Assembly: GCA_950295325.1 (NCBI GenBank)
Contig: OX485809.1
Span: 34,734,144-34,798,143 of the forward strand
DNA from: Polytrichum commune
Lineage: Eukaryota > Streptophyta > Polytrichopsida > Polytrichales > Polytrichaceae
Length of the DNA: 64,000 nt
Direction: 5' to 3'
Each line of letters begins with the position of its first letter. The first letter of the stretch is position 1. Positions 21,428 through 35,290 of the stretch are shown here, one piece after another. The notes under the pieces are model-generated. The model saw only the letters and a list, made by a program, of their open reading frames with translations, was not told the DNA's origin and did no database searches. The position numbers and the translations under genes are program-made.

Positions 21428-23188
21428 GCCTCAAGAGGCACATGTTCCCATAGCCAAATCCAAAAGTTGTTTTTTAATTCCTCACATGTCTATTGCCTCT
21501 ATACTGAAAGTCCCCCAACCCTTGCCAATAGTCAAAATTGTTCAACTTCATAGTCATTTATCCCTTTTAAATTTAGCAATTACTAAACTTCAACATTTTT
21601 TCACTACTTCTAGGTCTTGCAAAAAGCTCATAACTAAGAAATATCAAATTTTATCCAAGAAGTTGGATGAGAATTTGCATGAGCAAAGTGACAACCCATT
21701 TGTGAAGGCAACCTATTTACACATAGCTAGACAGAAACCAAGGTTCCAATGTAGGGGATTTTATTCATGTGCGGATTTGGATCCATTGGGATGCCCAATT
21801 CAAAGGAGACCAATTATTGACCCTCAACTTTTGAAAGAGCTTGTTTTCACTAGACCCACAATGGATGAGTTGACTTAAACACCATGAAGTCACGGCCCTT
21901 TCATTCTCGTGTCTACACTCAAATGCGTTGATTTTGATTTCACATTTTCAAGAGAGGAGCATTGGCTACATTTATTCAAGTGACAAAGCCACATATGAAT
22001 GATTATACAAAATTTCACCCAAAATTATACACATTCAACCAAAAGTTGATACTCTTGTCTGATTATTATGAATTGTAGGGATATTTCCAGCTATATTATT
22101 TTCAACACAATTATGGAGAAATCACAGCATATTTTATGTTCTATTTTAGAATTGCAAATCACCGGTGCATAGCGGGATTAAACATCACTGCTCCTTTGTT
22201 ACCTTGATAGTGGATTCCACGTAGGATCAATAGTCATGATAACATTGCAAAAGCCAAAGGCCCAATGTCCAACCAAAACATCCCGTACATGTGAAAAGGC
22301 ATCATTGAAAGCTCCAACGAACTTGCACATGGTGTGATTGAAATAGACGTTTTGAGTACCAAAAGGACCTTTATCTCAAGTGTTGTTGGATGAAGTTGGG
22401 GACCATGTGTGAATAATGTGCAATAACCTCAAGGTAGACGTCCAAATGGCTTGTGTGTGGGCCCCGTACTTGGTGAGGAGGCAAGGGCAAATCGGTCAAC
22501 TTAGATTGAGGCAAATTTTGTAGTAGGGTAGGCAAAGTGCTACGACAACAGTAGTCAACATGCGAGAAGAGTTGGGTGGGCCATGGAATCAAGGGGTAGT
22601 TGGTGCCGGATATTGTTGTTTTTTTTAATCTATAGAGTCTACAATGTGAAGTGTATCTCTTTGGAAGTGTTCAAGGCTATTGAGTAATGTTAAGACAACT
22701 CTCAAAAATAGGATATTATTTTCTTTGACTCCTAGCTAGTGAACGCGGTGACTTTGGACAAAATCGTCAAGATCTTAATGTTCCCAAGTCCAATAGGATG
22801 ATTCGATTAAACAACATTATATTCTAGAAATCCGTATGGTCCATAATGCCATCCTCATCTTAGGGAACAAGGTATGTGGATGTTTTTTGGTTCCTTTTTC
22901 ATGTTCTCCAACTTCTACTGATTATATTTATGCAACAAAACTCTTGTTGCATTAGCAAACCTACAATGAAACATAAGCAAAAACCGGATTGAAAATTGGA
23001 CCTCCCCTGCTTTGGTTATGGTTGTCAAAAGTGCATGTTTGTTGATTTATGGAATGGATACATGGGTCCTCCCAATTGTATTCACTATTGAGAGTAGAGT
23101 AGTTATTCAAATTTGAAGAAGCAATCCAACCTCTTTTAAACATGTGCCATCATGATGTTTGCTCTTGTGATCCTTGCCGAACCACATA
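21428..23188. other. Intergenic, one unrecognised open frame
   Basis: An ATG-initiated frame at 21486-21878 (+) could encode 130 residues (starting MSIASILKVPQPLPIVKIV), but nothing in it is recognised and there is no neighbouring exon support. The rest shows no bounded element. Confidence 0.3.
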
Positions 23189-23290
23189 CTCCCTCCGTCC
23201 CAAAATGATGGTCCTACCCCTTGGAGTCTTTTGTCCCAAAATGTTTGGGCAAAAAACTCTAGGGGGTATGACAATCATGGGACATAGGAG
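23189..23290. mobile_element. Stowaway-like MITE
   Basis: 102-bp element whose left end reads CTCCCTCCGTCCCAAAATGA, the classic plant Stowaway/Tc1-mariner terminus. The right end reads the diverged complement (ATCATGGGACATAGGAG). It is flanked by TA on both sides (23187-23188, 23291-23292). No coding capacity. Confidence 0.7.
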
Positions 23291-23346
23291 TACCAATCAT
23301 ATCTACGGGTCCTTAGAAAAGTAGCCCATGACACTTGCTTACCTTA

Positions 23347-23995
23347 GGTGACAAGTCTTGAAGGTGCCATGAAAACTCATAGTCATCATACTGTAACTAC
23401 TCAAAATCATTTTCAAGTGAAGTACACTCCTTTCATGCAATTCTATAACAAGTTAAAGTGTGAAAATAAATAAAATAAAATCTTCACGCATTTCCACAAT
23501 GATGTTGACATCAGTTGATGTATTGAATAAAAACAATGAAGATTAACATGAAGACATTGATGGAATAATCAAATATGCTTGATGCAAAACAGGTAGGTTC
23601 ATCAATACATGTCTTGCACATTATTAATACTTAGTTAGGAACATCTAACTCATCTATCTCCTCACGTAAATAGGGGAGTTGGAGGCAAGTCTTGAAACTG
23701 CTATGAGAATTCATAGTCATCTTTGCAACAATACAAAATCACGTCCAAGTGAAGTACGTGAATCTTGTGAAGGGCTTATGAGGCGATGCTATACCAAGTC
23801 ATATGTGCAAGGTTGAAACCAATGCACAGTCATCATTGCAGTTTGACAATGACATTGACATTAGATTATGACTTCATTAAACATAAAGAAAGATTAATAC
23901 GAAGATGTTGATGAGAGTATCACACGTACTTCCTACGTGCACCAAGAATTTGTTCATCAACATGTGTTTAGGAGGATCTAACTCATCAATCGTCA
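23347..23995. repeat. Diverged tandem duplication, period about 340 bp
   Basis: The unit from about 23350 (CAAGTCTTGAAGGTGCCATG ... CATCTAACTCATCTATC) is repeated from about 23691 (CAAGTCTTGAAACTGCTATG ... GATCTAACTCATCAATC). Blocks such as CATAGTCATC, CAAGTGAAGTAC and AATGAAGATTAACATGAAGA versus AGAAAGATTAATACGAAGAT occur in the same order. Non-coding. Confidence 0.6.
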
Positions 23996-24854
23996 TGGTT
24001 TGATCATGCACGTTCTAGACGTATTCACTCATCACTTATTACCTAACACATGTCATGGTATAAAGAATCACAAAAACAAAACAAAAAACACATCTAAAAC
24101 AACCTATGGTCTACCTATTTATGACAAATCCCAATCTCGTGCGTGGTTTTATAAACCAACGATTCTTGATCTAAGCTCGATTCATGGAGGTTGAGGATGT
24201 ACAGATCTACTGTAGTTCCTTTAATGAGGGCCCAACTAGTTGCACGTGTGTTCCTTGAGCCCGTGTAGCTAGAAATGGATAGTTTGCTAGCTCCTAACAC
24301 TAGATAACGAGATGTGTGATAAGTCAAAGGGCCACTCATGGTTGACTCGCGAATATAAATGAGGCCTTTGATGTATTGCTTTATCTCGTAAAAGACATCT
24401 CATGCTTGCTTTAACTTATTTGTATAGAAAAACTTTTGAAAGGCATGGTCACACTAGAAGGAAAAGGGAGTTTTTCTTGCATTGGAGGTTTCACATGAAA
24501 CTTACATTGTTTTGTTCATTTCTTCTAGTTGTTGTAGTGCACCTTGGCCCACTTATAGTTTTATTATGACGTTGAGGTCATGTTCAATAGGCCATTGTCC
24601 ATGTGATGAAAAATATTTCTACGTACATTTTAATCATATACTATTTATTTATTCGTTGCTACTAGTAACTGATTTTTATCTTAAATAAATCTTGGGGGAC
24701 ACACTTTGAATATTTTGTGAAAGGGGTGGAATATAACATAGGGTGGGCTTTTTTCCAAAGTAAAAATTATAACAAAGCTATAATTAACAAATGATGGCCT
24801 TTATACCAAATACTTAGGTTGAAGAAACTTAGCTTGTTAGCTTTAAGGTGATTA

Positions 24855-24855
<1 letters not shown>

Positions 24856-24908
<53 letters not shown>
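24856..24908. repeat. Microsatellite (CG)n(CA)n
   Basis: A short alternating GC run is followed by more than twenty CA dinucleotides. Alternating purine-pyrimidine tracts of this kind can adopt Z-DNA, but nothing here shows that they do. Confidence 0.95.
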
Positions 24909-24909
<1 letters not shown>

Positions 24910-27900
24910 CACATATGTGAATAAATATCCCAAGAGAAAAATGAAATTTTTGTTGAGCTAATTTGTTTGAAGAATGCGAACAAAGGCCAAATCGTTATAT
25001 TAACGTTAGCAAAATCTTATGTTATTTGCCTAATTAGAATGACCTTTATCATGTCGTCCCAAATAATGAGATTAATTTCATTCATAAAATTCAATGTTTC
25101 ATCAATTCATAGGAAGGGCAGGATCCTATTGGAAAAGAAGGATGTAGAAGGTGCAAAGGAACGGTGGATCAAATGGAGAATATCACAACTCAACACTCAA
25201 AATGACGGTTCAAGGACCATATACAATAAGTATAGATAAGCTATGTTGATGAAGTAAGATATATAACCAAAATGCGTCCACCTACCTTATCTTAATTTAA
25301 ACATTTTAGAAGCAGGGCCTCCACTTGCAAGCTAGATTACTACCCAGATTGAGTTACCAACTTGATTGCCAACCACCAAACTTCTACATTGACAAGTGTA
25401 ACTAGGGTTTCCCATGCTAATTATCAAAATTTCTCACAGTTTTGAATATTTATTAATACATCATCAAAAAAAAAAACATAACTAATTTATTTGGTATGGT
25501 TATACTAGTGACGAATAAAAGAAGTCATAAGGTATCATAATATGATTTTGAATCAAGGCAATTTACATGGGATTGAGACAACCCAGAGGGAAGCTAGCCG
25601 GTGAGTGAGAAGTAGTAAGTAGTGAGCAATGACATGAGATATAAATTTTCATTTTAAATAAAATAGATTCCATACAATTCAAGTAGTTTGGCATATAATT
25701 GAAAGGCAAGGGGAAATTCAACATTTGAAAATTAACCCTATTATCATGGAATTATTGCTCTATATTTAGTCAAGGGGTCTATTACTACATAATCAACATG
25801 GGTTTTTTAGATGTAGAAATAAGCCATAATATATTAATGTAGCTTGAATGTTAGTAAATGGAACTCAAAAATAGCTACAATTACCTGATATATATTGCAA
25901 GTTTGTAAAATATAAATCAACAATATACTAATATCGCATCTTGGTTATATGTTGTTGACAATCAATGCTCAACAATAATTACAACCCTATATGATTAATG
26001 TATGATGCACATCTAAGCAGGGCCAAGGGTACCCCCATTTGAACAATGATCCTTCTTTGATTAATTAATGATTTTAATGGATCATAAAATACTATAGAAC
26101 AAATCATGCAGGTTACAACGTTAATTGATTCATCCTAATCTTAACGGGCTAGTGGGACAATCATCCATACTGGGACCAATTGAAGAACTTGAACCTGTAA
26201 GTTTTGAGAACTATTGGCTATCACAATTTAGATTATGTGCCAATGACCTATATTATTAGTTAGTTTGCTTTCATTACACTAATATTGAATTCATTCCAGT
26301 CATTTAGTCATTAGGTTCTTAAATTTTGACAATAATTTTGATGTTTATTTCTAATATCCCTTTCGCAATCAACATTAAACTGGGATGAATTCAATTCTTT
26401 TAAGATGCTATATGTTGTGATGCTATAACAAGATTAATTAATCTTGGTAGAATTACTTGAGAAAAGTATTAGGACCACTCACTTGACCATTAGCCACTTG
26501 GAAATATGTCACCTTATCCTTGAAAGGTGGCAACTCAACAATCCTAGTGCACTGTCACTTTGGCTCTTCAGTAGACAATGGTCAAGATGGATAGTGTAAT
26601 TGTCGCAACCCTCGCTAGCGCCCCTTAACGCTCTTGGTCATTTTTCAATTTTAGCAAGGGTCATGAGCGCTAACTCTTTGCATTCCACCATGCTAATGGT
26701 TAGCTCCCCATACCGTGGACCTCTTAGTTCATAGGAGAGGGACCAACCCTCCTACACTTGCATTCGGGACTCACCACTTAATTAGTAAGCAATGGTAATA
26801 TGTGGACTTCCTTCCATGGAAGTCCAATCCTTAGTTGATCGTCGTGTTGCCGGAGCAATACTATAACAACCCGAACCATACTAGGCAACTATGCTCCCAT
26901 GTTGGGCCAATGCCAGTGGAGGCCAAGCCGTTCGGCCTCGGGTGGGTTTGGCCGGCCACGCCGCCTCACTCATATAAGCCTCTAGGACTTTTGGCAATGC
27001 CCCTATCCCAATGTCAATGAAAACCTTTTGTCTCTCTACCAAGAGTTGGGGCCAAGTAGACATTTTCATTTAGCCGCTGGGTCTAGAAGCCCCCAGCAGC
27101 TTCAAAACAACATAACTTTCTTGTATGATGTTTGATGCCAATAAAAAAAACCACTTCATCATCATTTATGCTTCACGTAGATGCCAATGGACTCCTTGTT
27201 TGCTCCATTTGGGCAAGTATTGTGAAAGTTATGCCTGATCAAACCTTGGCAGTCTAGTGAGCCACTCCCAGGCCACTGCTGCAGCAGGGCGCTGTCCCCG
27301 GAAAGTGCCCCATTCAAATTGCCATATCTCTTAGCTCACCATCTCCAATTGAGGTCTTCTTGAGCATTCTAGAATCAACACTCCATAAGCTATGTATAGC
27401 TGATAGCCTTACCCTCATGACTCCTAATCTCCATGGGTGGGAGGTGTTCCCAAAGCCTGAGGCCCTCACCCACATACTAGGATCACTCGGGCCCTCTCAC
27501 CAACGGCGTCACAAGTCCCGGGTGTCCCTCTCCGGGGTGCCCCTTGTGCCCATGGTGTTTCGGGCACTCCTCATGGAGAGGTGCACTATATTAACCTTCA
27601 TGTGTTTTCATCTAATAACCCTCCCAAGCTTCCTTTTGAGTAGCGTTGGATGAGGTATCCCATTGATTATGGGACAATCATGTTGGCCAACCAATAATCT
27701 CCTCCCATACTATGGAGTTGTCACTTTGACCCTAGTACGCAATGTTGAGTTTTGCACTTTTTTATCTCAGACAATTGTCCTACTCAACTTCATTTATGTT
27801 CATTCAATCATTTTGCTTATAAGATTATTGACCACAATTCCCTCAAGACCATTGAGAGTCAAGACCGTTGTTCAAGCAATTATCATGATCCAATTTTGAC

Positions 27901-27929
27901 AATCAATTCAAAGTCATGAGAGACAATTG
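24909..27929. other. Intergenic, no gene seen
   Basis: AT-rich to about 26500, then a more GC-rich stretch (26580-27650) with short open frames in both directions that resemble no known protein. The base composition shift suggests a decayed element, but no terminal repeats or target duplications were found. Confidence 0.4.
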
Positions 27930-28900
27930 TATAGGAGACCGAGGCTTCACACCTTGGTTCTTACTTAGACTATGGCATCCAAGAAATTTTGAGTATTGTA
28001 CAAAATCTACTCTCTTCCCGAGAATTCAAAGCATTCACTCAATCAATCATATTAAGAAAATAGTCACACTCAATTGCAAATCACATAAAACAAGTTGATA
28101 GAAACAAGGGCTTCACATCCAATCACTCACACATACAATAATAACTATCATATTTTTGACTTGCTTACATATCCATTTATCAAGAATCAATGCACTGATC
28201 ATTCATACATGACCATATGTCACACTTTGGAGTAGATAATGACCATCTCACACAATTTCACTCCCTGTAACATGTTAAGATGTTTGCAACACTTGTAACA
28301 ACCATTCGTGATATTCAAACTTTTCCCAAGAGTTGAGTCAAGGGATTTCACAAACATATGAAGCAACCACAATCCAATAGTGGCTCTCAATAGACCATGT
28401 AGCATAAATGAAGGCTTCAAATCTTCCTATTGCACTTAGATTATGGCCCTTGGCTAGATTTCATAATCTAGGAAGACTTCCACTTTCTTTGTTGGAATTT
28501 AGGACAATTGATTACACAGTTACTGAGCTAGCTGTCACAATGAATTGTAAATTCACCTCGGACAATCAAACAAAGATAATTGGTCTTCACACCCAATTCT
28601 CCTCATGAGACGATTGACCTACTTAATCTCTTCTTGAGAGGGATACTACATCTCAGATGAACAAGCTTGACTTCAAAAATCAATTGGTCTAATCACACAA
28701 GTTTTACACAAAGTAAATTGACAATGAATAACGGGCTTCACACCCTGTTCTTGATTCCATAAACACTCATACTTCAACAAAGTTATATAACCATAGATAT
28801 CCACTCTTTTTTGAGAGGGATACGAAACTTGCTGAAAATCAAGTACTCGAGTCTTTACAATTGACTGCTTTTTGACTATGGTCTCCAAGAGTCTATGGTG
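27930..28900. repeat. Degenerate tandem repeat around a GGCTTCACACC motif
   Basis: Variants of GGCTTCACACC recur near 27945, 28108, 28405, 28581 and 28735. They are accompanied by GACTATGG/GATTATGG, CACTCTCTTCCCGAGA-like or TCTTTTTTGAGAGGGATAC blocks, and CAATTGAC. The spacing is irregular and divergence high. A single related unit occurs at 13030-13230, beside the 8.1-kb element. Non-coding. Confidence 0.45.
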
Positions 28901-30162
28901 AGAGAGAGAACTCCAAAGGTTGCACATGTCCATGGTCAGTTTCTAATCCTTATCCTACATTTTTCATATGTCTATATCCATCCATTAAAAACCCTTCCTG
29001 GCATTGCCAATAGTACGTGGGTTGATCTTAACGACTACTAACCCTCATTTAACTTTGAAAAGACAATTTAAAGCAATTATTGGCTAAATAAGAGTTTCAA
29101 AACTTTGTAGATTGATTGATCCGCCCCAAAATTTGGATGACAACAATTATTAGTCAAAAACCAAATTATCCAACAACTAGAGTGTGGCATAAATTTACAT
29201 CTCATACAATGTCTAAGTAACAATAGGATCAATGAAATTGACAACAAGATGGTGTTATGTATAATAGTTGGGTACATTCAAATTAAGATGATGCACACAA
29301 TACTCCCTTAATGCATATGTATATCACAACACACATTAATTGTCCTTCTTAACAACCTACCGACAATATGTGACCAATTTATTGTTTGTAACCAAAAGGA
29401 CACAATCTCAATTGTTTGAAAGATTGTGGAAGCTTCCCTTTGTGGCCACACTAGGATACAACCATCAACATAAAGTGACATGGTATTATATTTCAACATC
29501 CTTCATTGTATTCTGCACATCTAATCCCATTGGAGGGTTTTGTGTTTGAATTGCAACAACAAATGTATGTGTTTTTGAGTGATCTTGATGATGTTGGTAG
29601 ACACCTTGAAAATATTTACATACAAGATCCTCTATGACTAAAATGTAAACATTAGATTTGTAAAATTTTCACATTGCAATCCACTTGACATGGGCATTGT
29701 CCAACACAAATACCTAAAATTTCACGTAGGGAACACCAATCTTAGTCACTATCTTGTAGAGGGTTTTCCAAATCATATTTGCATTGCAACATCTTCGGAT
29801 TACATATCACAACAATCAACTATCCGAACTGTATTTTATTTTCTATCACACCTAGGGCATGACATTGTGGTTTAACCTTCAAGTGTTGGCCATGGTCACA
29901 TCTTTCAAAATTCTTGAACTTCAAACAAGAGCAATCCTTAAGGACCATGATACAAGCGATCCATCATTCTGATACCCATTGGAATAAAATGATTGAACCC
30001 CTAAAAATGTCAAGGTCGACATCAAAATTTATGCACGAACATAGTTTTGTTTCATAGGTGGTACCCCACATTTAACTTGAATGTGCCCCAAGAAATAAAT
30101 GGCGATGTCCTTATGCAAAATAAAACAAATTCAACATTTTAAGCACCCAAACGTTAATTTCA

Positions 30163-30194
<32 letters not shown>

Positions 30195-30545
30195 TTAAAA
30201 ATTGCTTTACAAATGGCCCCAACAAGACTTTCCAAGAGATTGGTAATGGCTTTGAATGAACCCCGAAAGATCACAATCTCTCACATTAATGCCAAGGTGA
30301 TACAATTATCAACACTTTAGTAATTAAGCTTGGTTCAACATTTAAGTTTACTTTTCAGTTTCTTTGGGAGCAACCTCTGCAACATTCCCTATTACTTTGC
30401 AAGTCACCTTAATAAAATGTAAAGGAACCAAAATTTCCCAACTATGTGCGGACAATATAAATATCAACATTTTGGTAACTTTTAAAGTTGCTTATACTTT
30501 CTTTTATTTTTCTCAAATGATTTACAAATGGCCCATTTTGCTCAT
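28901..30545. other. Intergenic, no gene seen
   Basis: AT-rich. It includes a (TTG)n run at about 30165-30195. It probably contains the 5' part of the transposon whose decayed gene starts near 30546, but no ends could be recognised. Confidence 0.4.
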
Positions 30546-32416
30546 TGACACCCTAGAAAATACATTGAGCATGTCAACAATCAAGAGGCGCACCGTCAAG
30601 ATTACTACAAGAAACGTGCACTATCCATAATGAGGCCCGCGGAGGTTCTAACAGTCATCCATGATAAAATGGACCATGTCAAAACCGCATGCCCTTGTTA
30701 TGCATGCAAAATAAAGGCCATGGATGGTCTCTTCAAGTTGCCTATTGTTGTCATAGGTTCGTATGGAATGACGAATGTGTGTTGAAAGGCTTTCCAATTT
30801 CGTTGGATGTATTTTCCAAACCTCCAACTTCATCCATCCGTTTTGCACTTAATTCATATTTTTGTTGTTCACTCATTGTTTGTTTTTCTCAAGTATAATC
30901 ACCCACGTCCATGGGAACGTTAAATATGCCCATTATGGTTTGGATTTTTACCCTAGCGATGCTAACCACACAGTCGTTTCATTTGCAAAACTCTTGCATG
31001 ATCTTGAGAAGCCACCGGTTCACTTTTCCCATGCCCTTTTTGATGGTTGTGGAACGACACCCCTTTATGAGGCAGTGCTTTAGGGGAAAGAGGTTTGTAT
31101 ATCGTCATTTCCGGAACCATCCGGAGAACTCATTTTCGGAAAACCATTGCCTTCAACTCTCTACATTCAACTTGATAATTGTGCTAAAGACAAAATATCG
31201 ATACGTGTTTTGTTTTTGGTCATTGCTCGTGGCAAAAGGCATATTTTGAGAGGTGTTTGAGTTTTTCTTGATGGTGGGGCACACACACGACGACATTGAT
31301 GCGTCATTCAACCGTTGGAGCATGTAGTTGTATGAAGAGGATTTTCCCACCATACCACTTCTTATAAAATCACACATAAATTTGGACAATGTGCCAGTGA
31401 TCTTGCACATGATTGAGGAAGTATTAAATTTCTAGGACTTCATAAAGCCATACATGCTAAAGGGAGTGGACCGTTTGGTGGGACAAACCAAAGCACAACA
31501 ATTCCGCTTTTATACGAGGGATGATGGTGTCCCCACCATTCAGTTCAAGCTTTTGTACACATCTTCTAATTGGGGCCCGGAGGTTGGTATACTCGTGTGG
31601 TGTCAGGACAATGATGAGAAATTTTTGCTTGCGGATGGGAATCCAAAGCCTTGCAAACCCGACCCCATGAAGAATGGGCCGGAAATCATAAAAAACATAT
31701 CTAGATTCATTGAGTATTGGAAATAGTTGTGTGAGGAAGACATCACCAAACATGGTAGGGATACTTATGAACCGTTGATTGCGTATTGGAATCGCATTTG
31801 TTTGGCCTTGATGACACTTGGTGGCGACACCCGTACGACTTTGACACAAGGATTTTGGCCACAAAGTCGTTTGACAGTTGTGGAGTCCGACACGATGTTC
31901 TTTAGCAATGGAAACATCCGTGAAGAGTTCGCAATGGACAAGCATTACGTTGGCCCTATGCGCAATCGGCCAACACTGTCGTTTCGTGTGGGTGTTGATT
32001 GGCACGAAGGTTATATGGTCTTCATACAAGCAGGAGATGAGGAGCACCCCAAGCCAATTTGGTTGGTGAAAGTTTTGTCTTCACCCAATTTTTTTCGAAC
32101 TAGCCCCAATTTTTGTCAAATTGAAGTGGAATATTGCCGTCCTAGCACCAAAGACCAAAATGTTCTCCGCCCCTATTTAGGTTGGGACACCAAAAAGAGT
32201 TTCAAGTGGACATTGAACTCAGCGTACGGACCAGATTGGATAAATATTGATACCATATTTTGTACTTAGAAGCCGCGCAAGGGTTCCAAATTGGGAACAA
32301 TGACCATCCCCCAAAAACATATAGATTTTGCCAAAGACAACTTGGCACGTATTGCAGCTGCGGAAAATGACGCCGAGAATGGATATGAAACGGAAGATGG
32401 AGACGGGGACACATAA
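30546..32416 (+). pseudogene. Decayed DUF7869-like transposon protein
   Basis: The plus strand carries a broken, transposase-like protein. The first part (from about 30590) reads YYKKRALSIMRPAEVLTVIH then DKMDHVKT. After an insertion or intron of about 130 bp comes VKYAHYGLDFYPSDANHTV, then LPSTLYIQLDNCAKD. The frame shifts near 31190 and continues unbroken in phase to a TAA at 32414-32416, but contains stops at 31247, 31325, 31433, 31724 and 32267. This part holds LMVGHTHDDIDASFNRW and a C-terminal region rich in W and D (WGPEVGILVWCQDNDEKFLL). The D..MD, LDNC..D and GHTHDDID blocks match my recollection of DUF7869-type, RNase-H-like transposon proteins common in algae and seedless plants; the family name is from memory. 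Not functional as it stands. Confidence 0.6.
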
Positions 32417-34687
32417 CGTAGGTTGGAATTAATGAAAAAACACAAGAGCATTTTATAGACATGGTTTTATTGCAGCTATTATATTCAAATTTATACATAC
32501 GTTTGGGATGTGCCATCCAATTCCATAAGACCCTTATATATGGGATGCGCACCCTAAGCTTTATAATGACATAAAACCATTTGTTTTAGAGATTCGATTG
32601 TTTTTTCCACGTGTAGTTTATGTTTGATTATGATTTGAAGACTTTCTATTTTTAGCAATGTGAATATTCTCTGCGTGCAAATTTGTAAACCGTAATGTTC
32701 CCGATGTTCCCAATATTCCGTATACTCACAATATTGGCATTTCAAACTATGGGCCTATTTTAGTTTGAGACATTCCAAAGTCTTCGATTAATGAATATAA
32801 TGTTTAAAGCATTAGATTGCTCGTAATCAATAAAAATAGAATTGAAGAGGCATGAGAAAGAATAAGATTAGAATAAGACTACAATGGTAGTCCGAAGAGG
32901 GATAAAAGTTGTCCCATATTGTTTGTATGAACCAATGAAAAGAAGAAAATGAATAAAAGACAAAGCAAGGAGAGCATGAGATCATCTCACTCCAAGCACT
33001 GTTCATATGCCTTTGTGTATGTCTATATGCTTGTGCAATCGTATCTCTAGTCCTATTGATATCCAATAAAGTGCTCAAGTTGCCTTTCTAAGATTTGAGA
33101 CATGCTAGTTGTAAGTAGCTAAACATATACATACAATGGCAACAACATGTCAATGACCTATTGGTCTTGATTTTAGTCATAACAAAAATGAGGACATTTT
33201 AGACGCATGGCCATCTTACAGCAGGTGATAATTTTCAAACCACATAATTGACTTTCTTACACAAAAATGAAAGTATATTGCCTTGAGCTTCAAGGTACAT
33301 AGACGCTGTGAGACTCAAACCAATCTTGGCTGCCCATGTGAGGCTGGGGATCCGTGACATCTACACAAACTCATCCACCGTAGGTGAGGGGGCGCCAGTA
33401 AAAAAATTTAAAAATTTAAAAATTTAAAAAACCCTTACAAGGTTGAGGATGAAGGCCGATTCATTCCAATTCGACTTCACTAAACTAAGTTGGGGTCTCT
33501 GCATTCAAAATAGAATCATCTTCATGATAGAGTATAATTCACTGCGTTTTGGATGAGTGTATGTAGACACTATGAGTCCCTAGCCCCTTTGAAATACCGA
33601 CTACTGTAGTGCATCCCAACACAATTCAGTGAACCACTAACCAGAAAAAATATTACATGTAAAGTTGTAGACGATGCATACGAGGCTACTTAATTCCATT
33701 GGGCCTTGGGAGACTATCCTTACACGGCTTATCCATGCTGATTCATTATTTGCACATTGAGTTAGCCTCCAACCCTAAGGTACGTAGAACTCCGCTTATA
33801 TCGTCACTATTGACGTCAACAACAAGCCGTAATTGTGGACGTGCTACTTGGAACTAATCATATCATATGAACAGATGCGGAAATCACGTACAAAACCGTA
33901 GTAGTACTATGGCGGTTTCGGCATCCATCATATTCGGAGAATCGTTTCGAATTTCGCATAACTATTTTGGTAGTATGCTTCATTTTCGTGGAGAAAAAGC
34001 GAGCATCTCATGGAGAATGTTTTGTTCGTCAATATGACATCTTGAAATTAAAGAATGTAGACGGTAGTTTGCCTCAACCATACTAAAACTTTGGAATCCA
34101 AGACTGTGACATGCATAAAGTACTGGGGCATATAGATTCCACCGCTTTGAAAGGTTAAAACAAATACTCCCATTAAGCAACTTCAAAATAAAATCACAAA
34201 AAATGGATATATTCTTGGAATCTATACCCAAGATTCCTTGACATGTACATAGCTCAACATCTACTCAATTTCCAATGTTGATGGAACACGTACATGGGTC
34301 AACTTTCTAGATTAGCACACCTCTCACCCATCCATGTGGAAAAGGCCCCAAGCCCTACGAGGGTTGTGGTCGATTCATCTACTGTGTGTCCTAAGAGGTG
34401 GAACATGTTCAAGCTCAGTAGGAGGGGAGGGGGGCCAACCCTGGGATTAGTACCCGGAGTAGGGGTATTATTGTTTCTATGGGGTTGCCAAGGTGGCACT
34501 AAGCCACATGGATGGGGTCCAGCTAACGAGGCTGACGAGGCCAAACTGCCTAACAAAAGCAGAAGACAACGCAGGTCTGCATGGTCAGCGGAGTAGGTTA
34601 GTGAAGGCCCCAAACGATTGCAATCTCGGTTGTGTAGATCGAATGTCATCAGTTAGAGCAAACTTTTCTGTGGTTTGGGGTTCGCAA
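32417..34687. other. Intergenic, no gene seen
   Basis: Contains an AAATTT-rich run (33401-33432) and an open frame at 34294-34596 whose product is not recognised. No bounded elements were found. Confidence 0.4.
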
Positions 34688-34708
34688 CCCTAAACCCTAA
34701 ACCCTAAA
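34688..34708 (+). repeat. Short interstitial plant telomere-type repeat
   Basis: Three perfect CCCTAAA units in tandem. This is the Arabidopsis-type telomere unit, also known as the telo-box when found in promoters or 5' leaders of plant genes. With only three units it may be a promoter motif, a repair scar or chance; no gene was identified just downstream. A pyrimidine-rich TTTC run follows at about 35014-35045. Confidence 0.8.
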
Positions 34709-35290
34709 CTATTCTCTGCTCATGCTCCTTTGTTTTGTCATCATCGTTACTGTGGTTGAGTGGTGTGGTGTGTGTAGCAGTGCAAACTACTTTGTGAGGG
34801 AAGTTGTTCTTGGTTTTCGGTGCATGATGTCTTCTTGGTGTCTGCAGCAATTGTCAATGTTGTGGAGTTGTGAATGAGTGACATGTGTTTATCTGAGGGG
34901 TTGCGGTTTGGCAGAGGTTCGGCATAGAAGAGGCCTTTTGAGGTCCACTTGTATTCTGTTTTCTTTATGAATAAATTATTTTCTGGACGATGTGTCTTTT
35001 TGTGGAGCTTTTTTTCTTTCTTTCTTTTTCTTTTTCTTTTCTTTTCTGTCTCTGCCTCGACTTAATAATAGAACTCCCAATGTAGCCCTTAAATTATGTA
35101 ACTAATTTGGGGTCCTTAAAACTAATTCCAATATCATTTATCAACCAATGAAATCATCTTTGGGATACATATTATTTTATTCCAAGACAATTGTTTGATG
35201 AATGAGTATGCTTTTTGCACCCCTTCATCCACATTGGATGAGTTCAAGTGGGCATTGGAAGGCTCTTGTAGAGTTTTCCACCCTATCTTA

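Noticed and set aside
34294..34596. 100-codon frame that might be a small gene near the telo-box
   Set aside because: No recognisable family, no splice or conservation support, and an antisense frame of similar length exists.
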